A stretch of DNA of 54,098 bases, from the NCBI GenBank assembly GCA_000999025.1, contig LCFM01000007.1:1-54098 (forward strand), written 5' to 3'. Positions within the stretch are counted from its first letter, which is position 1. The number at the start of each line of letters is the position of its first letter. Source of the DNA: Parcubacteria group bacterium GW2011_GWA2_43_13. Lineage in GTDB: Bacteria > Patescibacteriota > Patescibacteriia > UBA9629 > GWA2-43-13. Position numbers and translations under genes: made by a program. Positions 1 through 8,142 of this stretch are shown here, piece by piece. The notes beneath the pieces are model-generated. The model was given only the letters and a program-made list of their open reading frames with translations. It did not search any database and was not told the origin of the DNA.

Positions 1-20
1 AACATTCTTTATAGCTCAGA

Positions 21-55
21 CCTCACCCTACCCTCTCCTATCTCAGGAGAGGGTT
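21..55. repeat. REP-like palindrome (family A)
   Basis: A short C-rich arm and a G-rich arm (CCCTCTCCT / AGGAGAGGG) form a hairpin just before aspS. The same CTCACCCTaACCCTCTCC core recurs near 9.55, 9.8, 20.2 and 28.6 kb, so this is a dispersed intergenic repeat and not a gene-specific regulator. Confidence 0.7.
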
Positions 56-66
56 TACGATGCTGT

Positions 67-1869
67 ATGTTCAGAACTCATACGTGTGGAGAGCTTACAA
101 AAAGTGACCGAGGAAAATTAGTAACATTAGCCGGTTGGGTGCACGCGCGACGGGATCACGGTGGCGTGATTTTTGTTGATCTGCGCGATCGGTACGGATT
201 AACGCAAATCGTTGCGAATCCGGAAATGAATAAACAAGCGACGCAAGCATTAGATAAAGTACGGAGCGAGTTTGTTATCCAAATAAAAGGCGAGGTGATG
301 GCACGACCTGATGAAATGGTGAATAAAAAACTATCAACTGGTGAGGTTGAAGTGAAGGTGAATGAGGTGGTGATACTTTCAGAAGCCAAGACCCCGCCAT
401 TTGAAATTGATGAGCGGGAAAAAGAGAAAATAATCAATGAAGATACGCGGATAGAATACCGGTATCTTGATCTACGGCGAGATAAAAAAAGAGACACTAT
501 TATCATGCGCCACAAATTCGTCAAAGCGATACGGGATTTTTTGCATGAGCAAGATTTTATTGAGATTGAAACCCCGATTTTAACAAAAAGCACGCCAGAA
601 GGAGCAAGGGATTATATCGTGCCTTCCCGCCTGCATCCGGGAAAATTTTACGCGCTTCCGCAATCACCGCAACAGTATAAACAGTTATTGATGGTCGCGG
701 GCATGGACAAGTATTTCCAAATCGCGCGCTGTTTTCGGGATGAAGATCAGCGCGGAGACAGACAGCCTGAATTTACGCAATTGGATATGGAGATGTCGTT
801 TGTGGAAAGGGATGACGTGTTAGCATTGGCAGAAAACCTATTTACCACGGTGATTAAACAACTCTATCCTCATAAAAAGTTTTTACAAGAGCCATGGCCA
901 CGAATTCCGTATGAAGAAGTGATGCTTAAATATGGCATTGATAAACCGGATTTGCGGTTTCATGATATTATGGTGATTCAAGATATTTCTGATATGGTTG
1001 CGGATTGTGGGTTTGAAGTGTTTGCGAAAGCGGTGGCAAGTGGCGGGGTGATTCGCGCGATGGTTGCGCCATCAAAAAATAATAATCAATCACTTTCAAG
1101 AAGCCAGATTGATGAATTGACTGAAAAGGCAAAAAAAGAAGGCGCCAAGGGGCTTGCGTATATAGTGGTTGAGCAGGATGGCGTAAAATCTCCGATCACT
1201 AAATTTATCGGAGATGAGCTTGCGAAAAAAATTGTCAAAAAAATGTCAGCAGAAGCTGGTGATGTTATCTTTTTTGCGGCTGACACTAAATATATCGCGC
1301 AAAATGTGATGGGTGCTATTCGCAATGCATTGTTAAAGCAATTGGAGTTTGTTGAAAACGCGGATTCTGATTTGTTGGCGTTTGCGTTTGTGGTGGATTT
1401 TCCATTGTTTGAGGAAGTGAAAAACGATGCCGGTTTCTACGCGCCGTCCCATCATATGTTCACCAGTCCTCGGCCCGAAGATGAACATCTGCTTGCCAAG
1501 GATCCGTTCAAAGTAAAGTCATGGCAATACGATATGATTTGCAATGGGTATGAGGTCGGAGGCGGAAGCATCAGGATTCATGATCAGGAATTGCAAAAAA
1601 AGATTTTTGAATTGATAGGGTTTACGGAACAACAGGTCGCGTATTTTGCGCATATGCTGACTGCGTTTTCCTATGGCGTTCCGCCGCATGGTGGCATGGC
1701 GCCTGGAATTGATCGGTTGGTGATGTTGCTTCAAAACGAGCCGAATATCCGCGAAGTGATGGCATTCCCCAAAAACCAGCGCGCGGAAGATCCGATGATG
1801 CACGCGCCATCAGAAGTAGACGACAAACAACTCAAAGAAGCGCATATTGAAGTGGGGAGTAGAAAATAA
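67..1869 (+). CDS. aspS: Aspartyl-tRNA synthetase
   Basis: Class II synthetase that charges tRNA-Asp with aspartate in the cytoplasm. The 600-residue length is that of the bacterial type. An N-terminal OB-fold anticodon-binding domain covers about residues 1-110. Motif 1 lies near 160-185, motif 2 is FRDEDQRGDRQPEFTQLD at 223-240, and the bacterial GAD insertion domain covers about 290-400. Motif 3 GGMAPGIDR is at 542-550. No SD is visible before the ATG, and a REP-like palindrome lies just upstream. The last 30 or so bases are duplicated 1.88 kb downstream, on the far side of the next gene, which suggests that the next gene was inserted at the 3' end of aspS. The C-terminus (APSEVDDKQLKEAHIE) is normal for the family, so the enzyme looks intact. 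Confidence 0.97.
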   Translation: MFRTHTCGELTKSDRGKLVTLAGWVHARRDHGGVIFVDLRDRYGLTQIVANPEMNKQATQALDKVRSEFVIQIKGEVMARPDEMVNKKLSTGEVEVKVNEVVILSEAKTPPFEIDEREKEKIINEDTRIEYRYLDLRRDKKRDTIIMRHKFVKAIRDFLHEQDFIEIETPILTKSTPEGARDYIVPSRLHPGKFYALPQSPQQYKQLLMVAGMDKYFQIARCFRDEDQRGDRQPEFTQLDMEMSFVERDDVLALAENLFTTVIKQLYPHKKFLQEPWPRIPYEEVMLKYGIDKPDLRFHDIMVIQDISDMVADCGFEVFAKAVASGGVIRAMVAPSKNNNQSLSRSQIDELTEKAKKEGAKGLAYIVVEQDGVKSPITKFIGDELAKKIVKKMSAEAGDVIFFAADTKYIAQNVMGAIRNALLKQLEFVENADSDLLAFAFVVDFPLFEEVKNDAGFYAPSHHMFTSPRPEDEHLLAKDPFKVKSWQYDMICNGYEVGGGSIRIHDQELQKKIFELIGFTEQQVAYFAHMLTAFSYGVPPHGGMAPGIDRLVMLLQNEPNIREVMAFPKNQRAEDPMMHAPSEVDDKQLKEAHIEVGSRK

Positions 1870-1882
1870 TAGCTCTAATGTT

Positions 1883-3694
1883 ATGGGACCAGAATTTAAG
1901 TCATCCGTTGGTTCTGAAAAACAGAATCAGGACTATAGAGAGTTTTGGGATACATTTGATCCGGCCTCCTTTGACATAAACACGATGTTAGATGTCCCGC
2001 CAGCATTACATAACGAGATTGCGATAAGGTTGATTGAGAGTGGGTGTGGTGAGGCAGTTGCTTATAATCTGGAAAAGTTTGAAGGATTGGATCATCCAGC
2101 TATCGCGAGGAGGTTGATTGAGAGTGGGGGTGGTGCTGCAGTTGCTTATAATCTGGGAAAGTTTGAAGGATTGGATCATCCAGCTATCGCGAGGAGGTTG
2201 ATTGAGAGTGGGCATGGTTATGCAGTTGCTGTTAATCTGGAAAAGTTTGAAGGATTAGATCATCCAGCTATCGCGATGAGGTTGATTGAGCGTGGGTATG
2301 GTGATGCAGTTGCTTATAATCTGGGAAAGTTTAAAGGATTGAATCATCCAGATATCGCGATGAAGTTGATTGAGGGTGGGCGTGGTGATGCAGTTGCTGA
2401 TAATCTGGAGAAGTTTGAAGGATTGGATCATCCAGATATCGCGATGAGGTTGATTGAGAGTGGGCATGGTGCTGCAGTTGCTTATAATCTGGGAAAGTTT
2501 GAAGGATTGAATCATCCAGATATCGCGATGAGGTTGATTGAGAGTGGGTGTGGTCGTGCAGTTGCTCATAATCTGGAAAAGTTTGAAGGATTGAATCAAG
2601 GTATCGCGATGAGGTTGATTGAGAGTGGGTATGGTCGTGCAGTTGCTGTTAATCTGTACAAGTTTTCCATTAAAGATGTGGATATTTTGAGAACCGGATT
2701 TGAGTTTTTAGCTAGAGATATTATACACAAGAGCTGGGCTGAATTATCCGTGGATAAGAAGAAATTAGTATTTGGAGTATGGGTACGATCACAATTCTCT
2801 GATCAATTTCATTTGGAGAATCATTCAACCGACGCGTGGCGTGATTTTCTAACACAAGAAGAGATTTTTGATGACACGACATGGGCGGCATTCCTTAAGA
2901 ACATTGGCGATATCCGCACAGAAATTCAATCTGTAGGCACGCAGACACCGCTGGATACTAATCAAGTTTCAGTAGGTATTGATTTTGAGCCAGCGATCAA
3001 TATCCTTCAAGAAGATGCATTTGAAAAACGATTTCAACCCATGACGGAGAGCAGTGAGATAGAACGTGTTATTCGATGCTGGGAAGGGGTAACCCATCTG
3101 TTGTGCAAGAAATACAGATTAATACCAAAGGGAATATACGATAGTGTGCATTTGCATTTTGGGTTAAGAAAATGGCAACAGCAAGAAGTAATAAGCCATG
3201 TAGCAGAAATTAAACGGTTGATGAGCTATATTGATGTAATCTATAACACCAAAGGCAGGATTCAGATGATGCAGAAAATTGAGGAAAGATTAGTGACCAT
3301 TGATACGGATGCTATGCAAGGTGGATATGATGCAAGACTCCAGCTTCGTCATATGAGTTTTATCGCTGGGACAGAGAGTAAATCATTTTTTATGAGTTTG
3401 ATAGAGTATATGAGAGCTGTGATTGCAAGCGACAACTATGGCGCGTTTAGAGAAGACGCGGATAGAATATATGGGTTGGTAGAAGAGATCATTCAAAATG
3501 AGATAGGGTATGGCGATGAAGACGCGAAACTTGACGGTGGCTGGGAGAAACGAGCGGTGAAGATGGGCAAAATTAAACCGAAGGAGGGGACATTGGCGTT
3601 TATCGTGTCTATAGAAGTGAGAGGTGTGGTATTGAATGAGATTCAAGAGGTACTCAATCGTCGTGTGCGCGTGTTGGCCAAAACACGGTCATAA
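1883..3694 (+). CDS. 28-residue tandem-repeat protein of unknown function
   Basis: Encodes about 603 residues; I do not recognise the family. Residues about 45-270 hold eight tandem copies of a 28-residue unit (consensus GLDHPdIAmRLIESGhGaAVAyNL, then a KFE tail), each probably two short helices as in an alpha-solenoid binding surface. The C-terminal 330 residues are non-repetitive, mostly helical and without a recognised motif. The repeats are nearly identical in DNA (84-nt period), so the array expanded recently and may vary between strains. I chose the ATG at 1883; a TTG at 1847 would overlap aspS. A copy of the last 28 nt of the aspS coding end lies just after the stop. No signal peptide is visible, so the protein is probably cytoplasmic. 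Confidence 0.75.
   Translation: MGPEFKSSVGSEKQNQDYREFWDTFDPASFDINTMLDVPPALHNEIAIRLIESGCGEAVAYNLEKFEGLDHPAIARRLIESGGGAAVAYNLGKFEGLDHPAIARRLIESGHGYAVAVNLEKFEGLDHPAIAMRLIERGYGDAVAYNLGKFKGLNHPDIAMKLIEGGRGDAVADNLEKFEGLDHPDIAMRLIESGHGAAVAYNLGKFEGLNHPDIAMRLIESGCGRAVAHNLEKFEGLNQGIAMRLIESGYGRAVAVNLYKFSIKDVDILRTGFEFLARDIIHKSWAELSVDKKKLVFGVWVRSQFSDQFHLENHSTDAWRDFLTQEEIFDDTTWAAFLKNIGDIRTEIQSVGTQTPLDTNQVSVGIDFEPAINILQEDAFEKRFQPMTESSEIERVIRCWEGVTHLLCKKYRLIPKGIYDSVHLHFGLRKWQQQEVISHVAEIKRLMSYIDVIYNTKGRIQMMQKIEERLVTIDTDAMQGGYDARLQLRHMSFIAGTESKSFFMSLIEYMRAVIASDNYGAFREDADRIYGLVEEIIQNEIGYGDEDAKLDGGWEKRAVKMGKIKPKEGTLAFIVSIEVRGVVLNEIQEVLNRRVRVLAKTRS
2015..2664 (+). repeat. 84-nt in-frame tandem repeat array (8 copies)
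   Basis: Eight consecutive 84-nt units encode the 28-residue repeats. The first lacks the GLDHP start and the last lacks one codon (GLNQG). Long stretches such as CGCGATGAGGTTGATTGAGAG recur unchanged. This homogeneity is expected from unequal crossing-over or slippage. Confidence 0.9.
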
Positions 3695-3700
3695 GTTAAA

Positions 3701-3728
3701 CGACAAACAACTTAAAGAAGCGCATATT
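3701..3728 (+). repeat. Duplicated aspS 3'-end segment
   Basis: The 28 nt beginning CGACAAACAACT and ending GCGCATATT match the aspS coding end at 1821-1848 with one mismatch. This copy is non-coding. The two copies bracket the repeat-protein gene like a long target-site duplication. Confidence 0.85.
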
Positions 3729-3760
3729 AGTACGACAGTTGACAATTAACCATTAAACGA

Positions 3761-3789
3761 TTGACAGCTGGGAATTCGTAATGTATTAT
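3761..3789 (+). promoter_or_regulatory. Promoter of the ParD/RelE-type operon
   Basis: TTGACA at 3761-3766, a 17-bp spacer and TATTAT at 3784-3789 give a near-consensus housekeeping promoter 28 nt before the antitoxin ATG. A second TTGACA lies at 3739-3744. Confidence 0.6.
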
Positions 3790-3816
3790 ATTATAATATT
3801 AAATTATCATATTTTT

Positions 3817-4041
3817 ATGTCTACACTTTCTATCCCACTAACCCCCCAACTTGAGACGTTTATTGATGAGCAGGTGCGGCTCGGCAGGGCGGCAAATAAA
3901 GCAGATGTGGTACGCAAAGCGCTTCGGCTTTTTGCTGAAGAAGAAGCAGTGGCACAGGTTTTGAGAGCAGAGCAAGAAGTACGAGAAGGAAAATTATTGT
4001 CAGGCGATATTAAAGAGCTTGTAAAAAAGTTTTCTGATTAG
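3817..4041 (+). CDS. ParD-type ribbon-helix-helix antitoxin
   Basis: A 74-residue type II antitoxin. The N-terminus MSTLSIPLTPQLETFIDEQV is the beta strand plus first helix of the ParD/CC2985 ribbon-helix-helix fold. It is followed by the typical GRAANKADVVRKALRLFAEEE second helix; the acidic/basic tail would wrap the toxin. It should bind its own promoter as a dimer and neutralise the toxin encoded 10 nt downstream. An in-frame ATG at 3781 exists but falls inside the -10 region, so I start at 3817. Confidence 0.85.
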   Translation: MSTLSIPLTPQLETFIDEQVRLGRAANKADVVRKALRLFAEEEAVAQVLRAEQEVREGKLLSGDIKELVKKFSD

Positions 4042-4051
4042 AATCCTTTGT

Positions 4052-4309
4052 ATGGATATTTTTTACACCCCGGCTTTTACACGGCAGTTTTCCTCGCTTG
4101 AGTATGTACTCCAAGAAGAAGCCACTTTGAAAATTGAGCAATTTAAAGATCTTAAGAACCATCAACAGTTGAGAGTTCATAAGCTCAAGGGGCATCTTTC
4201 CGGACGATATAGTTTTTATGTGAATTATCGGTATAGAATAGTTTTTGTGTATCAAGGAAACGATGTGGCTATTTTGCTTGCGATTGGAGATCATGAAGTA
4301 TATACATAA
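4052..4309 (+). CDS. RelE/ParE-superfamily toxin
   Basis: An 85-residue toxin partner. The layout FYTPAFTRQFSSL (first strand and helix), KLKGHLSGRYSFYVNYRYRIVFVYQGNDVAILLAIGDHEVYT is that of the RelE/YafQ/ParE fold, with the LKG.L.G.YS.....YRI.F core and the terminal GDH..VY. Whether it cleaves ribosome-bound mRNA (RelE/YafQ type) or poisons gyrase (ParE type) cannot be told from sequence; the GDHEVY ending favours the mRNase branch. It lies 10 nt after the antitoxin and is surely co-transcribed with it. Confidence 0.85.
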   Translation: MDIFYTPAFTRQFSSLEYVLQEEATLKIEQFKDLKNHQQLRVHKLKGHLSGRYSFYVNYRYRIVFVYQGNDVAILLAIGDHEVYT

Positions 4310-4318
4310 CATTGCGCT

Positions 4319-4492
4319 ATGCGGTTATCGGTTCTTCAGCGATATATTCTCAAACAGTGCTTTATTATGGGAGGCAAGTATGGGAGGCGTACGCCTCAAA
4401 AATGGTTTATCGAAAGTGTGTCTCTTACTCCTGATGGGAAAAAAGCCGCATGGAAAGTAATAGAAGATCAGCAAATGAAGTTGTTAAAATAA
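4319..4492 (+). CDS. Small winged-helix-like protein, probably a shrunken remnant
   Basis: A 57-residue ORF starting MRLSVLQRYILKQCF and continuing GGKYGRRTPQKWFIESVSLTPDGKKAAWKVIED. The first 15 residues resemble helix 1 of a winged-helix domain. The part from RTPQKWFI to LTPDGKKAAW resembles its wing and C-terminal helix (general pattern: TPxKWFIxxIxLTxxGxxxA). The middle helices seem missing, so this may be an internally deleted copy. It lies 9 nt after the toxin gene and may be co-transcribed. No SD is visible. Confidence 0.4.
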   Translation: MRLSVLQRYILKQCFIMGGKYGRRTPQKWFIESVSLTPDGKKAAWKVIEDQQMKLLK

Positions 4493-4519
4493 AAGGCGAC
4501 ACGAAATGCGCGAATACAA

Positions 4520-4531
4520 CACACGAATGAC
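4520..4531 (+). repeat. Left 12-bp inverted repeat around the GxxExxY gene
   Basis: CACACGAATGAC here is the exact reverse complement of 4939-4950. The two arms enclose only the GxxExxY gene. Confidence 0.7.
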
Positions 4532-4545
4532 ACAAAAATAAACAT

Positions 4546-4926
4546 ATGCCAAAGATTATTTTCCCTGAATTGTCGTATAGAATTACTGGTATTTGTTTTA
4601 AAGTGCACAAGGAATTAGGACGATTTTGTTCAGAAATGCAATATGCAGACAAACTCGAAAAAATATTGCTTCAAGAAAAGATGCTGTATGTTAGAGAATG
4701 TGATATGAGAAAAATAGAGATGACAGCCGCTCGTGGAAATAGGGTCGATTTTTTAATAGAGGATAGTATTCTTTTAGATGTTAAAGCAAAAAAGTTCATT
4801 ACGAAAGAAGATTATATTCAGATGTTACGGTATTTGAAATGGGGAAAGAAGAAGTTAGGAGTGATTGTGAATTTTCGTCATACATATCTTAAGCCCAAGC
4901 GGGTGATTAATAACGAATTTGAATAA
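4546..4926 (+). CDS. GxxExxY protein
   Basis: A 126-residue member of the GxxExxY family, a small PD-(D/E)XK-like fold of unknown role that is common in CPR and environmental genomes. ELSYRITGICFKVHKELG gives the first helices. The name motif appears in the variant form GRFCSEMQYADKLE, with Glu and Tyr kept. VDFLIEDSILLDVKA provides the (D)...(D/E)xK strand pair, with Asp in place of the usual Glu (LDVKA). LRYLKWGKKKLGVIVNF is the conserved C-terminal helix/strand. Perfect 12-bp inverted repeats flank the gene, so it may move as a unit. It lies between a toxin-antitoxin unit and scpA. Confidence 0.85.
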   Translation: MPKIIFPELSYRITGICFKVHKELGRFCSEMQYADKLEKILLQEKMLYVRECDMRKIEMTAARGNRVDFLIEDSILLDVKAKKFITKEDYIQMLRYLKWGKKKLGVIVNFRHTYLKPKRVINNEFE

Positions 4927-4964
4927 AACTCGTTTCGCGTCATTCGTGTGATTTTCGAGTTTTT
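4925..4964 (+). terminator. Possible terminator after the GxxExxY gene
   Basis: AAAACTCG (4925-4932) pairs with CGAGTTTT (4956-4963). The T-run could end transcription, but the 23-nt loop is large. The loop holds the right arm of the inverted repeat (4939-4950). Confidence 0.4.
4939..4950 (+). repeat. Right 12-bp inverted repeat around the GxxExxY gene
   Basis: GTCATTCGTGTG is the exact reverse complement of 4520-4531. Confidence 0.7.
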
Positions 4965-4976
4965 AGCGTCGCTTAT

Positions 4977-5675
4977 ATGCATTCAGTAACACTTGAGCAA
5001 TTTGAAGGGCCGATGGATTTGTTGTTAAACATGATTGAGGGCAAGAAATTGGATATCAGCGATATATCGCTTGCTGATGTGTGCGATCAGTATGTTCACT
5101 ACATTGAGGCCCATACTCATGAAATCAGTCCTGATGAGTTGGCTGATTTTTTAGTGATTGCCTCGCGGTTGCTGATGCTGAAAGTGCGTCTGTTGTTGCC
5201 GTATTTGGTTCCAGAAGAGGAAGAAGATGAGGCCTCGCTTGAACAACAGTTGAAAATGTATAAATTGTATTATGATGCGGCGCGCGAGTTGGGAAACAGG
5301 GATAATGGCATGCCGATTATGTTCTTACGTTGTGCGCCTCGTATGCCGATTCATAAAGAATTCAAGCCGGATGAACGTATTACGCTTGATTTTTTGGCAC
5401 TGACATGTGAACATCTTATTAACCATCTGCCGTTTATTCGTCTTCCTCAACAGATTTTGAAAAAAGGATTGAATATAAAACAGCGCATAGAGGATTTGCG
5501 CGCGTTACTTTCAACGATTAAAAAAGAGGTGTCATTCAGTCATATCACGAAACGAGCAGAGAATAAATTGGATATTATTATTTTTTTTATCGCGCTTCTT
5601 GAGTTAGTAAAACAGCAAGAAGTTCATTTGACGCAAGAAACGGTATTTGAGGAGATTACTATTATTCGGCGCTAA
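4977..5675 (+). CDS. scpA: Segregation and condensation protein A
   Basis: The kleisin subunit of the Smc-ScpAB condensin, which compacts and separates replicated chromosomes. The diagnostic N-terminus LEQFEGPMDLLLNMIEGKKLDISDISLADVCDQY and the ELADFLVIASRLLMLKVRLLLP helix bind the Smc neck. An acidic linker (VPEEEEDEASLEQQ) follows. The C-terminal winged helix (FSHITKRAENKLDIIIFFIALLELVKQQEV) contacts the Smc head. The length of 232 residues is normal. scpB follows after 19 nt, the usual order; smc is not in this window. Confidence 0.95.
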   Translation: MHSVTLEQFEGPMDLLLNMIEGKKLDISDISLADVCDQYVHYIEAHTHEISPDELADFLVIASRLLMLKVRLLLPYLVPEEEEDEASLEQQLKMYKLYYDAARELGNRDNGMPIMFLRCAPRMPIHKEFKPDERITLDFLALTCEHLINHLPFIRLPQQILKKGLNIKQRIEDLRALLSTIKKEVSFSHITKRAENKLDIIIFFIALLELVKQQEVHLTQETVFEEITIIRR

Positions 5676-5694
5676 AAGATTGTTGTTATTTTCT

Positions 5695-6240
5695 ATGAAT
5701 GCAAAATTAGTCATTGAAGCGTTGTTGTTTGTGGCCGGAAAGCCATTGTCATATAAAAAGTGCGGATCGATCCTGTCTATCTCTGCGAATGATGTTAAAA
5801 AGATTATCAAAGAACTTCAAACGGAATATTACGATGCAAAACGGGGCATGGCGATTATTACCACAGAGATGGAATGCCAGATGACAACAGCACCAGACGT
5901 GGCTGATGTTGTGCAAGAATTTTTTTCTGCGGAACAAGAAACGAAATTGACACCACCATCACTTGAAGCATTAACAGTGATTGCGTATCGCGGACCAATG
6001 ACAAAGCAGGAGTTGGAATATATTCGAGGGGTCAACTGCTCGCTTATTCTTCGCAATCTTTTAATTCGCGGATTTATTGATGAGCGTGTTGATGAAAAAA
6101 TCGGACTATCAGTTTATTCTGTTACGCTTGATTTTTTAAGTTATATGGGAGTTGCGGACGTGTCGGCATTGCCACGGTATGAGGAACTTTCTCATCATCC
6201 TGATTTGGAAGACTTTTTAGCGCAACAGGGTGATATGTAA
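5695..6240 (+). CDS. scpB: Segregation and condensation protein B
   Basis: ScpB dimers bind the ScpA linker and complete the Smc-ScpAB complex. The protein has 181 residues. Two winged-helix domains are visible: AKLVIEALLFVAGKPLSYKKCGSILS at the start, and PSLEALTVIAYRGPMTKQELEYIRGVNCSLILRNLLIRGFI around 95-140, the family's signature region. An upstream in-frame start at 5647 would overlap scpA and add unconserved residues, so I use the ATG at 5695. Confidence 0.94.
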   Translation: MNAKLVIEALLFVAGKPLSYKKCGSILSISANDVKKIIKELQTEYYDAKRGMAIITTEMECQMTTAPDVADVVQEFFSAEQETKLTPPSLEALTVIAYRGPMTKQELEYIRGVNCSLILRNLLIRGFIDERVDEKIGLSVYSVTLDFLSYMGVADVSALPRYEELSHHPDLEDFLAQQGDM

Positions 6241-6323
6241 ATACAATGACAAAGAATAAAAGAATTGTTCTATTATTGATAACAATACAACAATAAAGCA
6301 ATATAACAATTTCGTGTTTTTTT

Positions 6324-7232
6324 ATGTTATTATCTTTTTTAGCACTGCTATGGTCATGGTCGCTTGGGAGTAATCCAGGTATTCAATCTCAACCCGTGCT
6401 TTTGCAACCTATTGTCGAGCAGAGTAGTATCGGACCCCAACGGGTGAATCCTGAAAATCTTGGTATTGTTGTAACCGCTTTATCTGCGATTGCGGTAGAT
6501 GAAAAAACAGGCGCTGTGTTATTTGAAAAAAATGCTGATCAGGAGCGGCCGCTTGCGAGTTTAACAAAATTATGGACGGCAAAGGCCGTGAAGCAAGTAC
6601 TGAAGGACCCTCAATCCATTATTACCATGACGCAAGCGGATAATCGCAACGGCAGTGCGCGTAGAGTGTATGCAGGAGAGCGCGTTGCGTTGAATGACGC
6701 TATTGCGCTGATGATGATTGCGTCTGACAACTCCATGGCTGTGGCCTTAAGCAGGGTTGCTTCGCAACAAGAGAATATCGCTGTGTCGGAGTTGTTAAAC
6801 AATATTTCAACATCGCTTGAGATTATTCATACGGATATCCAAGAGCCGACCGGGCTTTCGGCGAATAATATTTCCACTGCGCGTGATGTCGCGCATATGG
6901 CTCAAACTATTTTTTCCGATAAGGAGCTGACAACTCTTTTGGGTATGCCGGAGTATCAGTTTCGCATACAAGGATCGAATCGGCTGGTGCGTTTTGACAA
7001 TACGAATAAATTACTTGCTCAAGATTGGCCGTATATCATTGCCGGTAAGACCGGTTTTACAGAAGAGGCAGGTGGAAATTTAGTTGTGCTTGCCCAAGAT
7101 GAAAGTGGCAATCGTATTATTATTGCCGTGATGGGGAGCGCTTCAAATGAGGATCGGTTTCAAGATGTTAAAAATATTATTCATTGGGTGTTTGGTAATT
7201 GGGAGTGGAAAAAGAGTGGAGAAGCGCAGTAG
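6324..7232 (+). CDS. D-alanyl-D-alanine carboxypeptidase (PBP5-like, S11)
   Basis: A penicillin-binding peptidase that trims the terminal D-Ala from peptidoglycan stem peptides outside the membrane. The 302 residues begin with a hydrophobic leader (MLLSFLALLWSWSLG), either a signal peptide or an anchor. All three catalytic boxes are present: SLTK at 79-82 (nucleophile Ser79), SDN at 134-136 and KTG at 242-244, followed by the usual F.EEAGGNLV. The C-terminal beta domain and amphipathic anchor helix of DacA are absent, giving a minimal catalytic version. The ATG directly follows a run of seven T. A second carboxypeptidase lies at 24.1 kb. Confidence 0.92.
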   Translation: MLLSFLALLWSWSLGSNPGIQSQPVLLQPIVEQSSIGPQRVNPENLGIVVTALSAIAVDEKTGAVLFEKNADQERPLASLTKLWTAKAVKQVLKDPQSIITMTQADNRNGSARRVYAGERVALNDAIALMMIASDNSMAVALSRVASQQENIAVSELLNNISTSLEIIHTDIQEPTGLSANNISTARDVAHMAQTIFSDKELTTLLGMPEYQFRIQGSNRLVRFDNTNKLLAQDWPYIIAGKTGFTEEAGGNLVVLAQDESGNRIIIAVMGSASNEDRFQDVKNIIHWVFGNWEWKKSGEAQ

Positions 7233-7332
7233 TCATGGCAGGCGTTTTAAGATATACTATCTGTAATGACACAGTTCAAATGACACATTAGAAAAGGTTG
7301 TTTGATATTTGGGTTTTGTTATTATCTTTCGT

Positions 7333-8118
7333 ATGTTTAAAGCGCCGTTTTTAGTTGCGAATTGGAAAATGAATTATGGCATTAAGCAAGCTGTTCAAGT
7401 CACGGCTGATATTGTTGTTGGCCTTCGGGGTATGCGTCGAAAAGGTCAATTAGTGCTGTGCCCGTCTTATCCCGCGCTATTGAGTGTTAAACAGACCATT
7501 GGCGATGAGAGTATTTCATTAGGTGCGCAAGATCTATCAGGTCAAGATCGTGGCGCATTCACTGGCGAGGTTGCGCCGTGGATGATCAAAGAGGCCGGCG
7601 CGGAGTATGTGATTATTGGTCATTCTGAACGCAAAAAATATTTTAGCGAAACAAATGAGAGTATTAATAACAAAGTTAAAAATGCGTTGAAAGAAGGATT
7701 AACTCCGATTATTTGTGTGGGAGAAACATTTGAAGAGCGCCAAGAGAATCAAAAAGATCATGTTGTGTTGAGGCAGGTGCAGAATGCGCTTGACGGGGTA
7801 AAGGTGAGTCCTATCAACCCGATTATTATTGCGTATGAGCCGGTATGGGTGATTGGTACGGGCCAGGCGATTGAACCGAGCGATGCCGAATATATGCATA
7901 CACTGATTCGTCAAGTGTTGATTGATTTATATCCCTTGGTTGTAGTGGATCATCATACAGCCATTTTGTATGGCGGAAGCGTTGACGAAAATAATGTTGA
8001 TGAGTTTTGCGACAAAGAGCATATACAAGGGTTTTTAGTCGGATCGGCAAGTTTGCACAGTCAGCAGTTTTTAAAGATTATCGAAAAAGTTTGTAAAGAG
8101 AGTTCTGCACAGTCATAG
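7333..8118 (+). CDS. tpiA: Triosephosphate isomerase
   Basis: Interconverts dihydroxyacetone phosphate and glyceraldehyde-3-phosphate in glycolysis. The 261 residues carry the family signatures: NWKMN with the active-site Asn/Lys near the start, the electrophilic His in YVIIGHSERKKYFSE, the catalytic Glu in IIAYEPVWVIGTG followed by flexible loop 6, and the phosphate-binding ILYGGSVDENN. I start at ATG 7333 (MFKAPFLVANWKMN); the TTG at 7309 adds an unconserved leader. Confidence 0.97.
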   Translation: MFKAPFLVANWKMNYGIKQAVQVTADIVVGLRGMRRKGQLVLCPSYPALLSVKQTIGDESISLGAQDLSGQDRGAFTGEVAPWMIKEAGAEYVIIGHSERKKYFSETNESINNKVKNALKEGLTPIICVGETFEERQENQKDHVVLRQVQNALDGVKVSPINPIIIAYEPVWVIGTGQAIEPSDAEYMHTLIRQVLIDLYPLVVVDHHTAILYGGSVDENNVDEFCDKEHIQGFLVGSASLHSQQFLKIIEKVCKESSAQS

Positions 8119-8142
8119 TCATACTCATACTTTACCGTCTCT

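Noticed and set aside
2006-2599. Antisense ORFs across the repeat array
   Set aside because: They exist only because the 84-nt unit is open on both strands; the protein is a low-information echo of the repeat and has no start signals.
2015-2664. CRISPR-like array
   Set aside because: The repeats are contiguous, in frame and without unique spacers; no cas genes are in the window.
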